A DNA stretch of 64,000 nucleotides from a bacterium (GTDB lineage: Bacteria; Zhuqueibacterota; Zhuqueibacteria; Zhuqueibacterales; Zhuqueibacteraceae): NCBI GenBank assembly GCA_023150945.1, contig JAKLJX010000025.1, positions 1 to 64,000 on the forward strand, read 5' to 3'. How positions within the stretch are numbered: the stretch's first letter is position 1; each line of letters begins with the position of its first letter. The notes below the pieces were generated by a model. The model made no database searches and was not told the origin of the DNA. It was given only the letters and a program-made list of their open reading frames with translations. Below, piece by piece: positions 47,060-56,644 of the stretch. The position numbers and the translations under genes are program-made.

Positions 47060-50000
47060 TTACTTCAGCAACGTCATGCGTTTCACCATCACCTGGCCGC
47101 CGGCTTCGAGGCGATAGTGATAGATGCCCGAGGGCACCAGCTTGCCGCGCTGGTCGCGGCCGTCCCACACCGCGGTGTGATAACCCGCCGGCATGATGGT
47201 GTTCACCAGCTCGCGCACTTCCTGGCCGATCAGGTTGTAGATCACCAGCTTGACCTGGGTTTCCTGCGGCAGTTGATAGCGGAGGTTGGTGGACGGGTTG
47301 AACGGATTCGGGTAATTCTGCGCCAAATCGAAGCGCGCCGGCGGCGCCACGGTGATCTCCACCGGGCCGTGCACGGTAATGTTGCCGTTGAGATCGATAT
47401 CCTCGAGCTTGTAGAAGTAACGGGCGTTGACTTCGACCTCGGTGTCGAGGTAGGAATAACGGCCGTCCAGGCTCGGGGTGATGATCTGCACATTGATGCT
47501 TTCATACTCACCGTCGCGACTGCGGCTGCGCAGCAAGTTGAAGCCGGCGTTCTCGGTCTCGCTGGCGGTGACCCATTCCAGGCGCACGCCCTTGCCCTCC
47601 ACCGCGGTGGCGCTGAAGGTTTCGAGCTGCACCGGCGTGCGCACCGTCCAACGCGTGCGCACCGTGTCTTCCAGATCGAACACCCAGGCTTCCACCGCAT
47701 TGAGTTTGATCTTGCTGTCGAACTCGAAGGTGTTGGTGAGGGCGCTGGTCAGCTCGCCGTTCAAGTACCAGCGATAGCTCAGCACGTCGCCGTCGGGGTC
47801 AACCGCGTTGACGCGCATGGTGAGCTTGCCGCTCAGCACCGTGGTGTCCTGTGGCGCGCCCGGCACGCCGGCCGGAATGCGGCTGACGATCACCGGCGGT
47901 TGGTTGCGGTTCGCCACCTCGATGACGACGATCTCTTCGTCCTGGCCGCCGCGCAAGTCGCGCGCAAAGAAGCTGACTTCATGGCGGCCGGCGCTGGAGA
48001 GATCAGTTTGCCAGGTGAAGATGCGGGTGCCGAGCGAGTCGAACACCGCGCCGGGCGGCAGATTGGCCGCGCCGTAGCGAATGGCTTCGTTGTCCGCATC
48101 CGCTGCACTGACCACAAATTCGATGCGGTTGCCTTCCACGGCTTGCTGATCCGGCACGTCGACGATGATCGGGAAGTTGTTGCCGGTCACGCCGGTGGCC
48201 TTGAATTCGATCGGCGAGCCGGTCAGGCCGGTGCCGATGGCTTCCGCTTCATTGGCGCCGGGGCCGACGGTCCACGGGATCTGCGCGAGGCCTAGCGCAT
48301 TGGTCATGACCGTGGCCGCCGCCTGTCCCGCAAAATTGCCGCCGCCTTTCTTCACCACATAGCTGATGGGCACGCCCGCAATCGCATTGCCGTACGCGTC
48401 GGTGACTTTGGTCTGCAGCGGGAAATTCAACGGCAGGCCGGCAGTGCCGCTCTGGTTGTTGGTGCGCGCCACCACCTGCATCCGGGTGGCTGCGCTCGGC
48501 GTGGCGGTCACGGTGAAGTACAACGGTGAGTTGGTCAATCCGTTGGAACTCGCGCGAATCTTGCGCGGGCCGCTCGCGCCGTCAAAGGTGATTTGGGTGG
48601 AGGCAAACCCGCCGTTCGCAGTGTTGACGAAGCCGTTGGCAAGCTGGCCCGTGCCCTGAATCAACTCGAAGATCACCGGCACACCGTCGATGCCGTTGCT
48701 GTTCGCATCCACCACGCGCACCACCATCGCCGTGGCCAGGGTTTGATTGACCGGCCCGGCAGCGCCGTCACCGCTCACTTGCACGAGGTTGGAAGGCCGG
48801 CCGGTGCGCGCCTGGGCCTGGAAATCGAGCGGCGAGTTGTTCAAGCTGGAGCCACTCGCGCGTGCGACGTTCAAGCCCGCGCTCGGCCCGAGGCGCCAGA
48901 CCACTTTCGCCAGGCCAAATTCATCACTGCTCACGTTCGCGCTCTGACCGCCATTGACCTGGCCACCGCCGAACGTCACTTCGAATTTGATGGTTTTACC
49001 TGCGACCGGCCGGTTGTCCTTGTCCACCACGCCCACCACCAGCGGCTGCAGCAAATCTTCCAACACCACGCCGGTCTGGCCGTTGCCGGAGATCAATTGC
49101 AGGCTGCGCGCCGCATTGTTGACGGCATTGAGCACGAAGATCAGCGGCGAATTCCGCAAGCCGGTGGAAATGGCGCGCACGCGATTTTCGGTCACGGTTG
49201 GGCCGAGCACATACTGGATCGCCGCGACGCCATTGGTGTCGGTCACCGCCGTGTTCGGGCCGAGCAAACGGCCCTCGCCTGCCTCGACGTTGAATTCCAC
49301 CGCCACATTGGGGACGCCGTTGTTGAATTGATCCGTCACCAGCACGCTCAGCGGCTCTAACAGCGCCGTGTTGACGTTGCCGGTTTGGCTGTGGCCGCTG
49401 CGAATCGCCATTTGCGTGGCGGCCAGTGGGCTGAAGCGCACGCTGGCGCCGGGCTTGATCTCATACACGCCGGCGACTTTGGCGGTGATGATCTTGAGCT
49501 CGGCTTTGGTCGAGGCCAGCGAGCCGGTGGCGCGGCCCTGCGCGTCAGTGTTGCCGGTTTGTTGAATGTTGTTGTTCGCGCCGGAGACGATGAGTTGTAC
49601 CGGCTTGTTCGCAACCACATTACCGAACTTGTCCTTCACCGTGACGGTGATGTTGGAGCGGCTCTGGCCGTTGGCCGGCACCGGCCCGGTGGCGGTGATG
49701 CTGGAGGTCGAGGCGCTGGGCAGCCCGGCAACAGCCGCGGCTTTGAACGTTGCCGGTGAGCCTTGCAGGTTCTGCAGGCCGTCGTTGGCGGTTGCGATCA
49801 CCGTTTGACTGTCCGGCAAGATCGAGCGGCCGAGAATCCACGTCACTGCAGCAATGCCATTGGCATTGGTGATGGTAGTGGTGTCGGTTGTGGCGGTGGC
49901 GCTGAAAGTGCCGTTGGCTGTGCCGCTGGAACGAAAGCGCACGGGATGATCCTTGATCGGATTGCCTTGATTGTCGAGCACGCGCACCCGCAACTGCTCA

Positions 50001-53000
50001 GCCAGCGGCTCGCCCGCCAAACCCTGCTGCCGGTTGCCTGCCGTGATCGCCAGCACGCGCGCCCTGCTCGGCGCGGCCGTGGCCACGAACAGCATCGGCG
50101 AATTTTGCAGCTCGAGCGAGCCGTTGAACGCACGCGCCCGCACTTTGTTGTTGTACAAGCCCGAAGTCGCGCCCAACGTCAGCGTGACTTGCGCGCGGCC
50201 GAGATCATTGGTGGTTACCGTGTCTTTGGTCACACCGTCGAAATTGCCGCCGCCCTCCAGCACTTCAAAGATCACATTGACGCCGAACAGCGGGTTGCCG
50301 GCGCGATCCGTCACTTGTACCACCAGTGGCTCAGGCAGGGGATTGTTTACCACGCCGGAGAGGCTGTCCCCGTCGATCTTCTTCAACACCGCGGGCGGGC
50401 CGACTTGCGCACTCGCCTGGAAGATCTGCGGGGAACCCGGCACCGGAAACGCCGCCTGCGCCCGCACTTTGTTATTGTTCGTGCCGGTTTGCGAACCCAG
50501 CGTGAGCCGCACCTGCGCCCGGCCGGTGGAATCCGTGCTGACTGTGCCGGTGGTGCTGCCGTTGTCGAGCTTGCCGCCGCCTTCGATCACTGAGAACGTT
50601 ACCTGCTGTTGCGGCACGCCGCGATTGAGTGTATCCACCAGCGTAACCCGCAGAGGATTCGCCAGCGGCTCGCCGGCGATGCCGACTTGATTGTTGCCGC
50701 TCGCGATCACCATCTCTTTGAGCGCCGCCGCCCTCACCACAAAATTCTGCGGGGAGCCTTGCAGTGCCTGGCCGTTGAACTCGGCCGTTGCCCGCACGCG
50801 GTTTTCACCGCCGGCCAGCGGGCCGAGCACGAACGGCGCACGTGCTTCGCCATTGCCATCCGTGCGCAGGATTGCGTTGCTGTTGCCGTTGATCGTGCCG
50901 TTGCCCTGCTGCACCGTGAAAGTCACTGCTGCGCCCGAGATGGCTTTGTTGCCGGCATCCATGATCTTCACCACGAGACTGGCGGGCGCCGGCGAGCCGG
51001 CAGTACCCACCTGATTATCGCCCGAGATCTTGGCAAGCTTGGCGGGCGTGCCGATGCCCGCCGTGAAGATGATCGGGCTGCCTGTCAAGCCGGTCGCGCT
51101 GGCGCGCACCTGATTGCTCACCGCCGGATTCGATCCCAGCGTGAGAACCACCGGAGCCAGGCCTTGGGCGTTGGTCACCACATTGGCCGTGGCCGCGCCC
51201 GCGAGATTGCCGCCGCCCTGAATCACTTCAAACAGCACACCAATGCCGGGAACGGGATTGCCCACGACATCCGTCACCTTCACCACCAGGGGCGCACCCA
51301 ACGGCTGGCCGGCAGTACCCAATTGATTGTTGCCGCCGGTTTCCACCAGCTTCGCGGCCGCGCCCACCGTGGCCTGGGCCGTGAACAGCACCGGCGAACC
51401 GGTCAAGTTGGTACCGCTGGCATTGCGCGCCAACGCCCGCACTTGCTGCGTGCCGACGGTGTCGCCCAGGGTCCAATTCACCGCCAGGCGGCCGTCCGCA
51501 CCGGTATTGCGCACCACGCTGACTTCATCCACGCGAAATTCACCGCTGTTCAACGTGCGGAAGAACAGCGGGCGATTGGCTGCCGCTTGATTGGTCGCCG
51601 TGACCATGTAGCGCCGCCACGCGCCGGCAGTGGCCTCCGGCGTCACATCGACAATGGTGTCCTGCAGATTGCCGGCGGCGTCATTCATGCGCCAGGTAAC
51701 ACGCAGCACGCCGCTGTCGACTTTTGCCCAAAACGTCAGCGTGTAGCTGGTGTTGGCGGCGTACGAAATCACCTGCGACACACCCACGGCGTTGCGGTTG
51801 GCATTGACCAGCACGCTGCGGCTGCCCGCTTGCGGATTGCTGGTATTCAGCCGGACTTCGTCGGTGGTGGGACTGCCTTCCAGCGTCCACTGGCCGGGCA
51901 GGTTATTGTTCCCTCTCTCAAATCCGCCGTTCTCCACGACACCGTGGCCGGTGGTCGTGCCGCCGCCGCGCACGGTTTCAAACTCAACCGGAAAATCTGC
52001 GACCGGCTGGCCACCGGCATCCGCAACGCGCATCACCAATGGCGCCGGCAGAGTGCTGGCTACGCCGCCGGTTTGATTGGAGCCGCTCACCAACTCTGCG
52101 GCTGTTGCCACGCCGCTGGTGGTCTGCGCCGTGAATTCAAAACGCTGCGTGGTGAAGGCCGCTGCCGCTGCCACTTTGTTCTGGCTGCTGCCGTTGCCGG
52201 GCGCGAAATCGACTTCGACCTTGCCGGTGGAATCGCTGGTGGCGCGATAGTTCGAAAGCTGGCCGTTCCCTTCCGTGACGACCCAGGAGACGCGGCCGTC
52301 CGCAGTGGGATTGCCAAAGCTGTCCGTCACCACCACGGTGAAGGGCTGCGCCAGAAACTGGCCGGCCGGACCGGATTGTCCGCTGCCAGTTGCCTGCGCC
52401 AAGCCGCCCGGAAAGCCCGGCTTCGCGGTCAAATTGAACAGAGCCGGCATCAGGCCGCCGAACTGCGCCTCCACTTTGATGGGGCCGGCGAGCGTGCCGA
52501 GCATGACTTCAGTGCTGGCAATGCCGTTCTCATCCGTGCGGCTACCGCCTTCTTCCTTGTCTTGCGGAATGTAGCTCGCGTCGCGCGTGATCAGAAACTT
52601 GTCGAGCCGGGCGCGGTCAAAGCGGCCTTCGACCACGATGGTGTGCGTGCCGGCAGCCCAATTGTAAGTCTTGGGATCGAATTGAGGATTGGACGGATTG
52701 CCGGTGCCGCGCTCGCTGAGCAAATCCCATTTCCAGGTGTTGAAGCGCTGGCCTTGAAAAACGTCATAGATGAAAGCATTGCCGCCATCGACGCTCACGG
52801 TCCAGGAGTTGGCACCGGTTTCACCGGGCGTGAGGTTGCGCGCCCAAATGTAGTAAGTGCCGCTCACCGGAATGTTGAACGTGTACACCGCCGAGCCGGC
52901 TTCATTCTGCGGCACCGGATACACGATGTACTTGCCGCCCGAGGCTTCGGGATCATCCTGCACGACGATCGGTGCGGTAATCTGGCCGGATTCCGCCTCG

Positions 53001-55357
53001 ATGCGAATGTTGTTGTCCGCCCGGCTGAAGCTGGCCTGGCCCACGGTCGCGGTGAAGTTGACTTCCGCGCCCGGCACGGGATTGTCAAAGCTGTCGTACA
53101 ACGAAACCTTCAAAGGATTCCCCAGCTTCTGCATGACCCGGCCCGTCTGGTTGTTGCCGCTCACCACCAACAGTTTCGCGGGCGAACTCGGCCGCACGCC
53201 GACTGCAAAACTCGTGATGGCATTCTCCGCGCCCAGCGTGCTCTCCAGCACAAAACCGGAGTACGAGCCGTTCTCCAATTTGCCGGGATCGGACAATGTG
53301 CGGTCAAACACGCCGTTGATGTAAACATCAAAGAAGTGCGCCGCGGCTTCCTTGCGGACGATGACTTTCATCTCGCTGCCTGCCCTGGTGTTCGGACCGA
53401 AGGCATTGCCCTCATCGAGCATCGTCGTCAGGTTGCCGTTTTGCAGGCGCCACAACCGCGTTTTGCCGCGCTCGTTCGAGTGCTGGATCATGTAACCGTT
53501 CGGCCGGGTGTTGAAGCTGTCGGCCAGCACCAGCACACCGGAAAAATTCGCGCCGTAAACCGTGGCATTCTCACCCCACACGATGCTGACTTCCTGCGCG
53601 TTGCGGCCCAGTTTGAACACCGCCGGCGTCCAGATGTCGATGGTGGCGGTGTGCTGCACTTCGTTGCTGATGATCTGCAGCCGCGCATCCGCCGCCCAAT
53701 TGGCGCCCAAACTCGGGCCGGGCCGGTCGAAAGTATCGCCGCTCAGCGTCAGCGCAGTCGTCGTCGCAGCCACGACATTCGACAAGCCGGAGGTGTTGCC
53801 GACTTCGTCGGAGCTTTTCAGCGCAAAGTAGTAGCGCGTGCCGCTTTGCAGACCACCCACGGTAAAATTCTCCACGCTGCCCGCGGGTTTGGGATTGCCC
53901 AAGCCTGCCACTTGCGTGGCGCTGTTGAAATTGCTCTCGGTAATCAACGCCGTCGAGTAGCGCAAGTCATAGGAACGGGCGGTACCGGTGTCGCCGTCGT
54001 CGCCCGGCGCGCTCCAACGCAGTTCCACGGTCGCGGAGGTCACGTTGATCGCGGACAAATCCGAAACAAAAGCCGGCGGCGTCGAGTCGGTCTGCTTGAA
54101 CAGATGAAAATCATCCACGCCGTCGGTGGTGTTGCCGTGTACTATCATGCCGGCATAGGTAGTCACCGCATTGCCCTGCAGTTTGGCGGGATCATCCACC
54201 ACCGCATCGAGTTGATCATTCAGATAAACGACAAAGTGATGGCCGTTGGCATCGCTGCGCCATTCCACCCGCAGCCGGTCGCCTGCCTGTGGCGGCGTCG
54301 CCACGTTGCCGGCCACGGTTGCCACGCTCGCGCCCGGCAGGCCGTTCACGATCGTGAACAACCGCACGCTGGTTTCATTACGCAACAGCAGATAACCGCT
54401 GGCATCGGTGGCCGCCTTGTCCAGCAGCAGCGCCACCCCGGTGAAATAGCGGCCCTCGGCATTGGACAGGCTGCCGTAAGTGAATTCCAAAACATTGGGA
54501 TTGGTGATGACATTGGGGATGGCGAGGTGGTTGTTCCAGGCGTCGACCGTGGAAGTATTCACCAGTTGATTGCTTTGCACCTGGAAACCGGGATGCGCCG
54601 TCCAGTTCGTGCTCAACACACCGCTGTTGAAATCGTCGGCAAAATCGTCGACCCCGGGTTGATAGCCTTGCAGAGCGTTGAAAAACTCCGTGGCCATCAG
54701 CTCATAGCCGCCATCATTGGGATGAAGGTTGTCAGCCATCAGCGTGGTCTGCCAGTTCGGATCGGAAGTCAGGCGGCCAAAGTTGTCGACCAACACCAGG
54801 TTGTGCCCGGCGGCGACTTTGGCGCTCACCAACGCGGGCAGCAGGGCATTGAGGTCTTGCGTGGCCGTTTCCTTCGCCGCATTGTCCTTGCGCGGCACCA
54901 CGGTGGAAAGATAGGTGCGGATGGCGGGGTTGTAGGCGTGAATGGCATCCAGGATCGCGGCAATGTCGTCCCGCACTTGCGCCGGCGTGTCGTTTTGCGA
55001 GATGTCATTGGTGCCGACTTCCAGCAGTACGTAGTCGGGGTTGTGTTGCGTGAGATAAGTGGTTACGTCCAACTGTTCGGCGCGGAAGCCGCTGTGGCCC
55101 TCATGCTCGGTGTCCGGGAAACCGCTGCCGTCCTGCAGCGAGCCGACGAAATCAAACGAGGTTCCGGCATTGCTCAGAAGATTGAAGAGAAAGTAGCGGA
55201 ACCCGGCATTATTCGACGAGCCGGTGCCCTCGGTGATCGAGTTGCCCAGCGGCATGATCTTCGTCTGGGCTTGGGCGGCGCCGGAGCCAAAGACCGCCAC
55301 CATCAATCCCAACCACCACACCCGCCGCAGCCACTGCTTGGAATTCATCGGTACCAT
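47060..55357 (-). CDS. giant secreted SGNH-hydrolase / Ig-like repeat protein with T9SS-type C-terminal domain
   Basis: The 2765 residues begin with a signal peptide (about 11-30) and an SGNH/GDSL hydrolase domain (33-225): S40 in GNSITEG, N117 in GTND, D209-x-x-H212 in DNLHPND, a complete catalytic set. Two concanavalin-like domains (about 235-415 and 540-710) flank a fibronectin III domain. Then come twelve or so Ig-like units of roughly 110-140 residues, each opening like SGNNQTGxAGxPLxxPLxVxVxD. Two carbohydrate-binding-like inserts lie among them (IRIEAESGQITAP; VVENGGFERG). Near the end is a cadherin/He_PIG-like domain (FPIIVDVPDQQAVEGNRIEFVVSA), then the sorting domain YPNPFNPSTNLRYQLP to YHYRLEAGGQVMVKRMTLLK. 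It is probably a surface esterase-adhesin. The second ATG (55348) is an alternative start. Confidence 0.92.
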   Translation of the reverse strand: MVPMNSKQWLRRVWWLGLMVAVFGSGAAQAQTKIMPLGNSITEGTGSSNNAGFRYFLFNLLSNAGTSFDFVGSLQDGSGFPDTEHEGHSGFRAEQLDVTTYLTQHNPDYVLLEVGTNDISQNDTPAQVRDDIAAILDAIHAYNPAIRTYLSTVVPRKDNAAKETATQDLNALLPALVSAKVAAGHNLVLVDNFGRLTSDPNWQTTLMADNLHPNDGGYELMATEFFNALQGYQPGVDDFADDFNSGVLSTNWTAHPGFQVQSNQLVNTSTVDAWNNHLAIPNVITNPNVLEFTYGSLSNAEGRYFTGVALLLDKAATDASGYLLLRNETSVRLFTIVNGLPGASVATVAGNVATPPQAGDRLRVEWRSDANGHHFVVYLNDQLDAVVDDPAKLQGNAVTTYAGMIVHGNTTDGVDDFHLFKQTDSTPPAFVSDLSAINVTSATVELRWSAPGDDGDTGTARSYDLRYSTALITESNFNSATQVAGLGNPKPAGSVENFTVGGLQSGTRYYFALKSSDEVGNTSGLSNVVAATTTALTLSGDTFDRPGPSLGANWAADARLQIISNEVQHTATIDIWTPAVFKLGRNAQEVSIVWGENATVYGANFSGVLVLADSFNTRPNGYMIQHSNERGKTRLWRLQNGNLTTMLDEGNAFGPNTRAGSEMKVIVRKEAAAHFFDVYINGVFDRTLSDPGKLENGSYSGFVLESTLGAENAITSFAVGVRPSSPAKLLVVSGNNQTGRVMQKLGNPLKVSLYDSFDNPVPGAEVNFTATVGQASFSRADNNIRIEAESGQITAPIVVQDDPEASGGKYIVYPVPQNEAGSAVYTFNIPVSGTYYIWARNLTPGETGANSWTVSVDGGNAFIYDVFQGQRFNTWKWDLLSERGTGNPSNPQFDPKTYNWAAGTHTIVVEGRFDRARLDKFLITRDASYIPQDKEEGGSRTDENGIASTEVMLGTLAGPIKVEAQFGGLMPALFNLTAKPGFPGGLAQATGSGQSGPAGQFLAQPFTVVVTDSFGNPTADGRVSWVVTEGNGQLSNYRATSDSTGKVEVDFAPGNGSSQNKVAAAAAFTTQRFEFTAQTTSGVATAAELVSGSNQTGGVASTLPAPLVMRVADAGGQPVADFPVEFETVRGGGTTTGHGVVENGGFERGNNNLPGQWTLEGSPTTDEVRLNTSNPQAGSRSVLVNANRNAVGVSQVISYAANTSYTLTFWAKVDSGVLRVTWRMNDAAGNLQDTIVDVTPEATAGAWRRYMVTATNQAAANRPLFFRTLNSGEFRVDEVSVVRNTGADGRLAVNWTLGDTVGTQQVRALARNASGTNLTGSPVLFTAQATVGAAAKLVETGGNNQLGTAGQPLGAPLVVKVTDVVGNPVPGIGVLFEVIQGGGNLAGAATANVVTNAQGLAPVVLTLGSNPAVSNQVRASATGLTGSPIIFTAGIGTPAKLAKISGDNQVGTAGSPAPASLVVKIMDAGNKAISGAAVTFTVQQGNGTINGNSNAILRTDGNGEARAPFVLGPLAGGENRVRATAEFNGQALQGSPQNFVVRAAALKEMVIASGNNQVGIAGEPLANPLRVTLVDTLNRGVPQQQVTFSVIEGGGKLDNGSTTGTVSTDSTGRAQVRLTLGSQTGTNNNKVRAQAAFPVPGSPQIFQASAQVGPPAVLKKIDGDSLSGVVNNPLPEPLVVQVTDRAGNPLFGVNVIFEVLEGGGNFDGVTKDTVTTNDLGRAQVTLTLGATSGLYNNKVRARAFNGSLELQNSPMLFVATAAPSRARVLAITAGNRQQGLAGEPLAEQLRVRVLDNQGNPIKDHPVRFRSSGTANGTFSATATTDTTTITNANGIAAVTWILGRSILPDSQTVIATANDGLQNLQGSPATFKAAAVAGLPSASTSSITATGPVPANGQSRSNITVTVKDKFGNVVANKPVQLIVSGANNNIQQTGNTDAQGRATGSLASTKAELKIITAKVAGVYEIKPGASVRFSPLAATQMAIRSGHSQTGNVNTALLEPLSVLVTDQFNNGVPNVAVEFNVEAGEGRLLGPNTAVTDTNGVAAIQYVLGPTVTENRVRAISTGLRNSPLIFVLNAVNNAARSLQLISGNGQTGVVLEDLLQPLVVGVVDKDNRPVAGKTIKFEVTFGGGQVNGGQSANVSSDEFGLAKVVWRLGPSAGLNVARASGSSLNNSPLDFQAQARTGRPSNLVQVSGDGAAGPVNQTLATAMVVRVVDANSNGIDGVPVIFELIQGTGQLANGFVNTANGGFASTQITFDGASGPRKIRASSNGLTNSPLYFTVTATPSAATRMQVVARTNNQSGTAGLPLNFPLQTKVTDAYGNAIAGVPISYVVKKGGGNFAGQAAATVMTNALGLAQIPWTVGPGANEAEAIGTGLTGSPIEFKATGVTGNNFPIIVDVPDQQAVEGNRIEFVVSAADADNEAIRYGAANLPPGAVFDSLGTRIFTWQTDLSSAGRHEVSFFARDLRGGQDEEIVVIEVANRNQPPVIVSRIPAGVPGAPQDTTVLSGKLTMRVNAVDPDGDVLSYRWYLNGELTSALTNTFEFDSKIKLNAVEAWVFDLEDTVRTRWTVRTPVQLETFSATAVEGKGVRLEWVTASETENAGFNLLRSRSRDGEYESINVQIITPSLDGRYSYLDTEVEVNARYFYKLEDIDLNGNITVHGPVEITVAPPARFDLAQNYPNPFNPSTNLRYQLPQETQVKLVIYNLIGQEVRELVNTIMPAGYHTAVWDGRDQRGKLVPSGIYHYRLEAGGQVMVKRMTLLK

Positions 55358-55811
55358 TTTTCATCGCCTGAAAATTGTGATTCGTACGCCTGTGCCGCTT
55401 CCGGTTTGAAGAGCTGAAGTGCGGCCGCCATTCCTGTGCTCGATAACGGCAACGCCTAGCGCAAAGCATATGCCAGTGACGCGCGGAGGTGACATCACCA
55501 TGGCAAAGCTTGAATTATCAGACTGTTAATTTGCGCCAAACAGGCTGGTTTCGGCCAGAATTATGTGTTTCCGCCGAACATCTGTTTCAGGATTGAACAA
55601 GGAACAAAGGCGGGAAAGGAAGGCAAAACGAATGAGGGACAATATGTTTGACTTTCTGGCTGTTCGCAGGGGGAATGGGACAATAACACAATTTTCTGCG
55701 GCGGCGCAGCTTCCACATCGTTCAGGACGAACAACACAGTTGAAATCCACCAATCTTGAAAATCACGGCACGGCTGCGCCGTCCGCAGCAAAAAATGTTG
55801 GCAGTGCATGC
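55358..55811. other. AT-rich intergenic region
   Basis: About 450 bases upstream of the giant gene and downstream of the toxin-like gene. Base composition turns AT-rich from about 55500. No ORF with a plausible start and family pattern is visible. A short GC hairpin (GGCACGGCTGCGCCGTCC, 55765-55782) is the only structure seen. Confidence 0.4.
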
Positions 55812-56153
55812 TCATAAAAACTCGATTCTATTTTTCATTGTTTCCCTGGAAAAATGCTGCAATACTTTCAGAACTTTACTCAAGGTTTCTCCAAGTGGCC
55901 GCTGCCTTGAGACGATTATTCCCCAATGCTCTCTATCATGTTCAGCATATTCGTTGTGAAGTAAGACAAAGTCCTTTGTATTAAAACTGAGGAGGCATCT
56001 CTGCTGTGCTACAGCGTGGGCAAGTTGGGCTGCATCCGACGATCCCTTTTGATCCAACTCTTGGGCATGGATAACATCAAAGCCTCGTTTACGCAAAGCC
56101 AAGCCCAACCCTAAATGCACATCCTCGTCCAAGTAAAGCGAAATCTTTGGCAC
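55812..56153 (-). CDS. DUF5615 PIN-like toxin-type protein
   Basis: The 113 residues match the DUF5615/Mut7-C-like PIN pattern: LYLDEDVHLGLGLALRKRGFDVIHAQELDQKGSSDAAQLAHAVAQQRCLLSFNTKDF. Acidic residues D9, E10 and D11 and the later NTKDF Asp fit the PIN metal site. Such proteins are usually encoded right behind a DUF433 gene and are thought to be RNase toxins of type II systems. GTG start with AAGGAT about nine bases upstream. The gap to the DUF433 stop is five bases. Confidence 0.88.
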   Translation of the reverse strand: MPKISLYLDEDVHLGLGLALRKRGFDVIHAQELDQKGSSDAAQLAHAVAQQRCLLSFNTKDFVLLHNEYAEHDREHWGIIVSRQRPLGETLSKVLKVLQHFSRETMKNRIEFL

Positions 56154-56158
56154 AGCAC

Positions 56159-56461
56159 TTAATCCTTCAAATTACGGTGCGTGTTGATTTGATGCTTCCA
56201 GAACTCTTCGTCAGAATACTCGGCTACAGCACTATCAATTTCTTGTTGATGATCAAAGTAATAGGCAAGCGCAGAATGAACTTGGGAAGCTGTCAAATGA
56301 GATAGAGTAGTTAATATCTCATCGACATTCATTCCCATCTGATAGTAACCCGCGATGGTATGGACAGCAATTCGAGTGCCTTCAATAATTGGCGCCCCAT
56401 CAGCGATTCCAGGGTGAGAAGTAATGTGAGGGTATGATAGTTCTTTCAGTGCTGTACTCAT
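56159..56461 (-). CDS. DUF433 antitoxin-type protein
   Basis: The 100 residues show the DUF433 core: HITSHPGIADGAPIIEGTRIAVHTIAGYYQMGMNVDEILTTLSHLTASQVHSALAYYFDHQQEID, a helix-turn-helix-like fold. DUF433 proteins pair with DUF5615 proteins as presumed antitoxin and autoregulator. The pair lies in DNA clearly more AT-rich than the neighbouring genes, which suggests acquisition. Confidence 0.9.
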   Translation of the reverse strand: MSTALKELSYPHITSHPGIADGAPIIEGTRIAVHTIAGYYQMGMNVDEILTTLSHLTASQVHSALAYYFDHQQEIDSAVAEYSDEEFWKHQINTHRNLKD

Positions 56462-56644
56462 AGGAAGAACTCACTGTTATTGGTAGGAACGCGTTATCTG
56501 TGACTGAACGTCTGAGGAACATTATGCAAAATCTGAGCAAATGGCAACAAATTATTCGTACCAGATTTGCCATGAAAAATAATTACCCTATTGCTAACCG
56601 CACGGTGTGTGATCAACGGTTCTTCTGCACTGCTAACATGCCTT

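Noticed and set aside
50609-55417. A 1602-codon open frame on the plus strand, antisense to the giant gene
   Set aside because: It has no signal peptide, domain or repeat pattern and is rich in R, H, A and G as expected from reading GC-biased codons backwards. The minus-strand frame has clear domains end to end.
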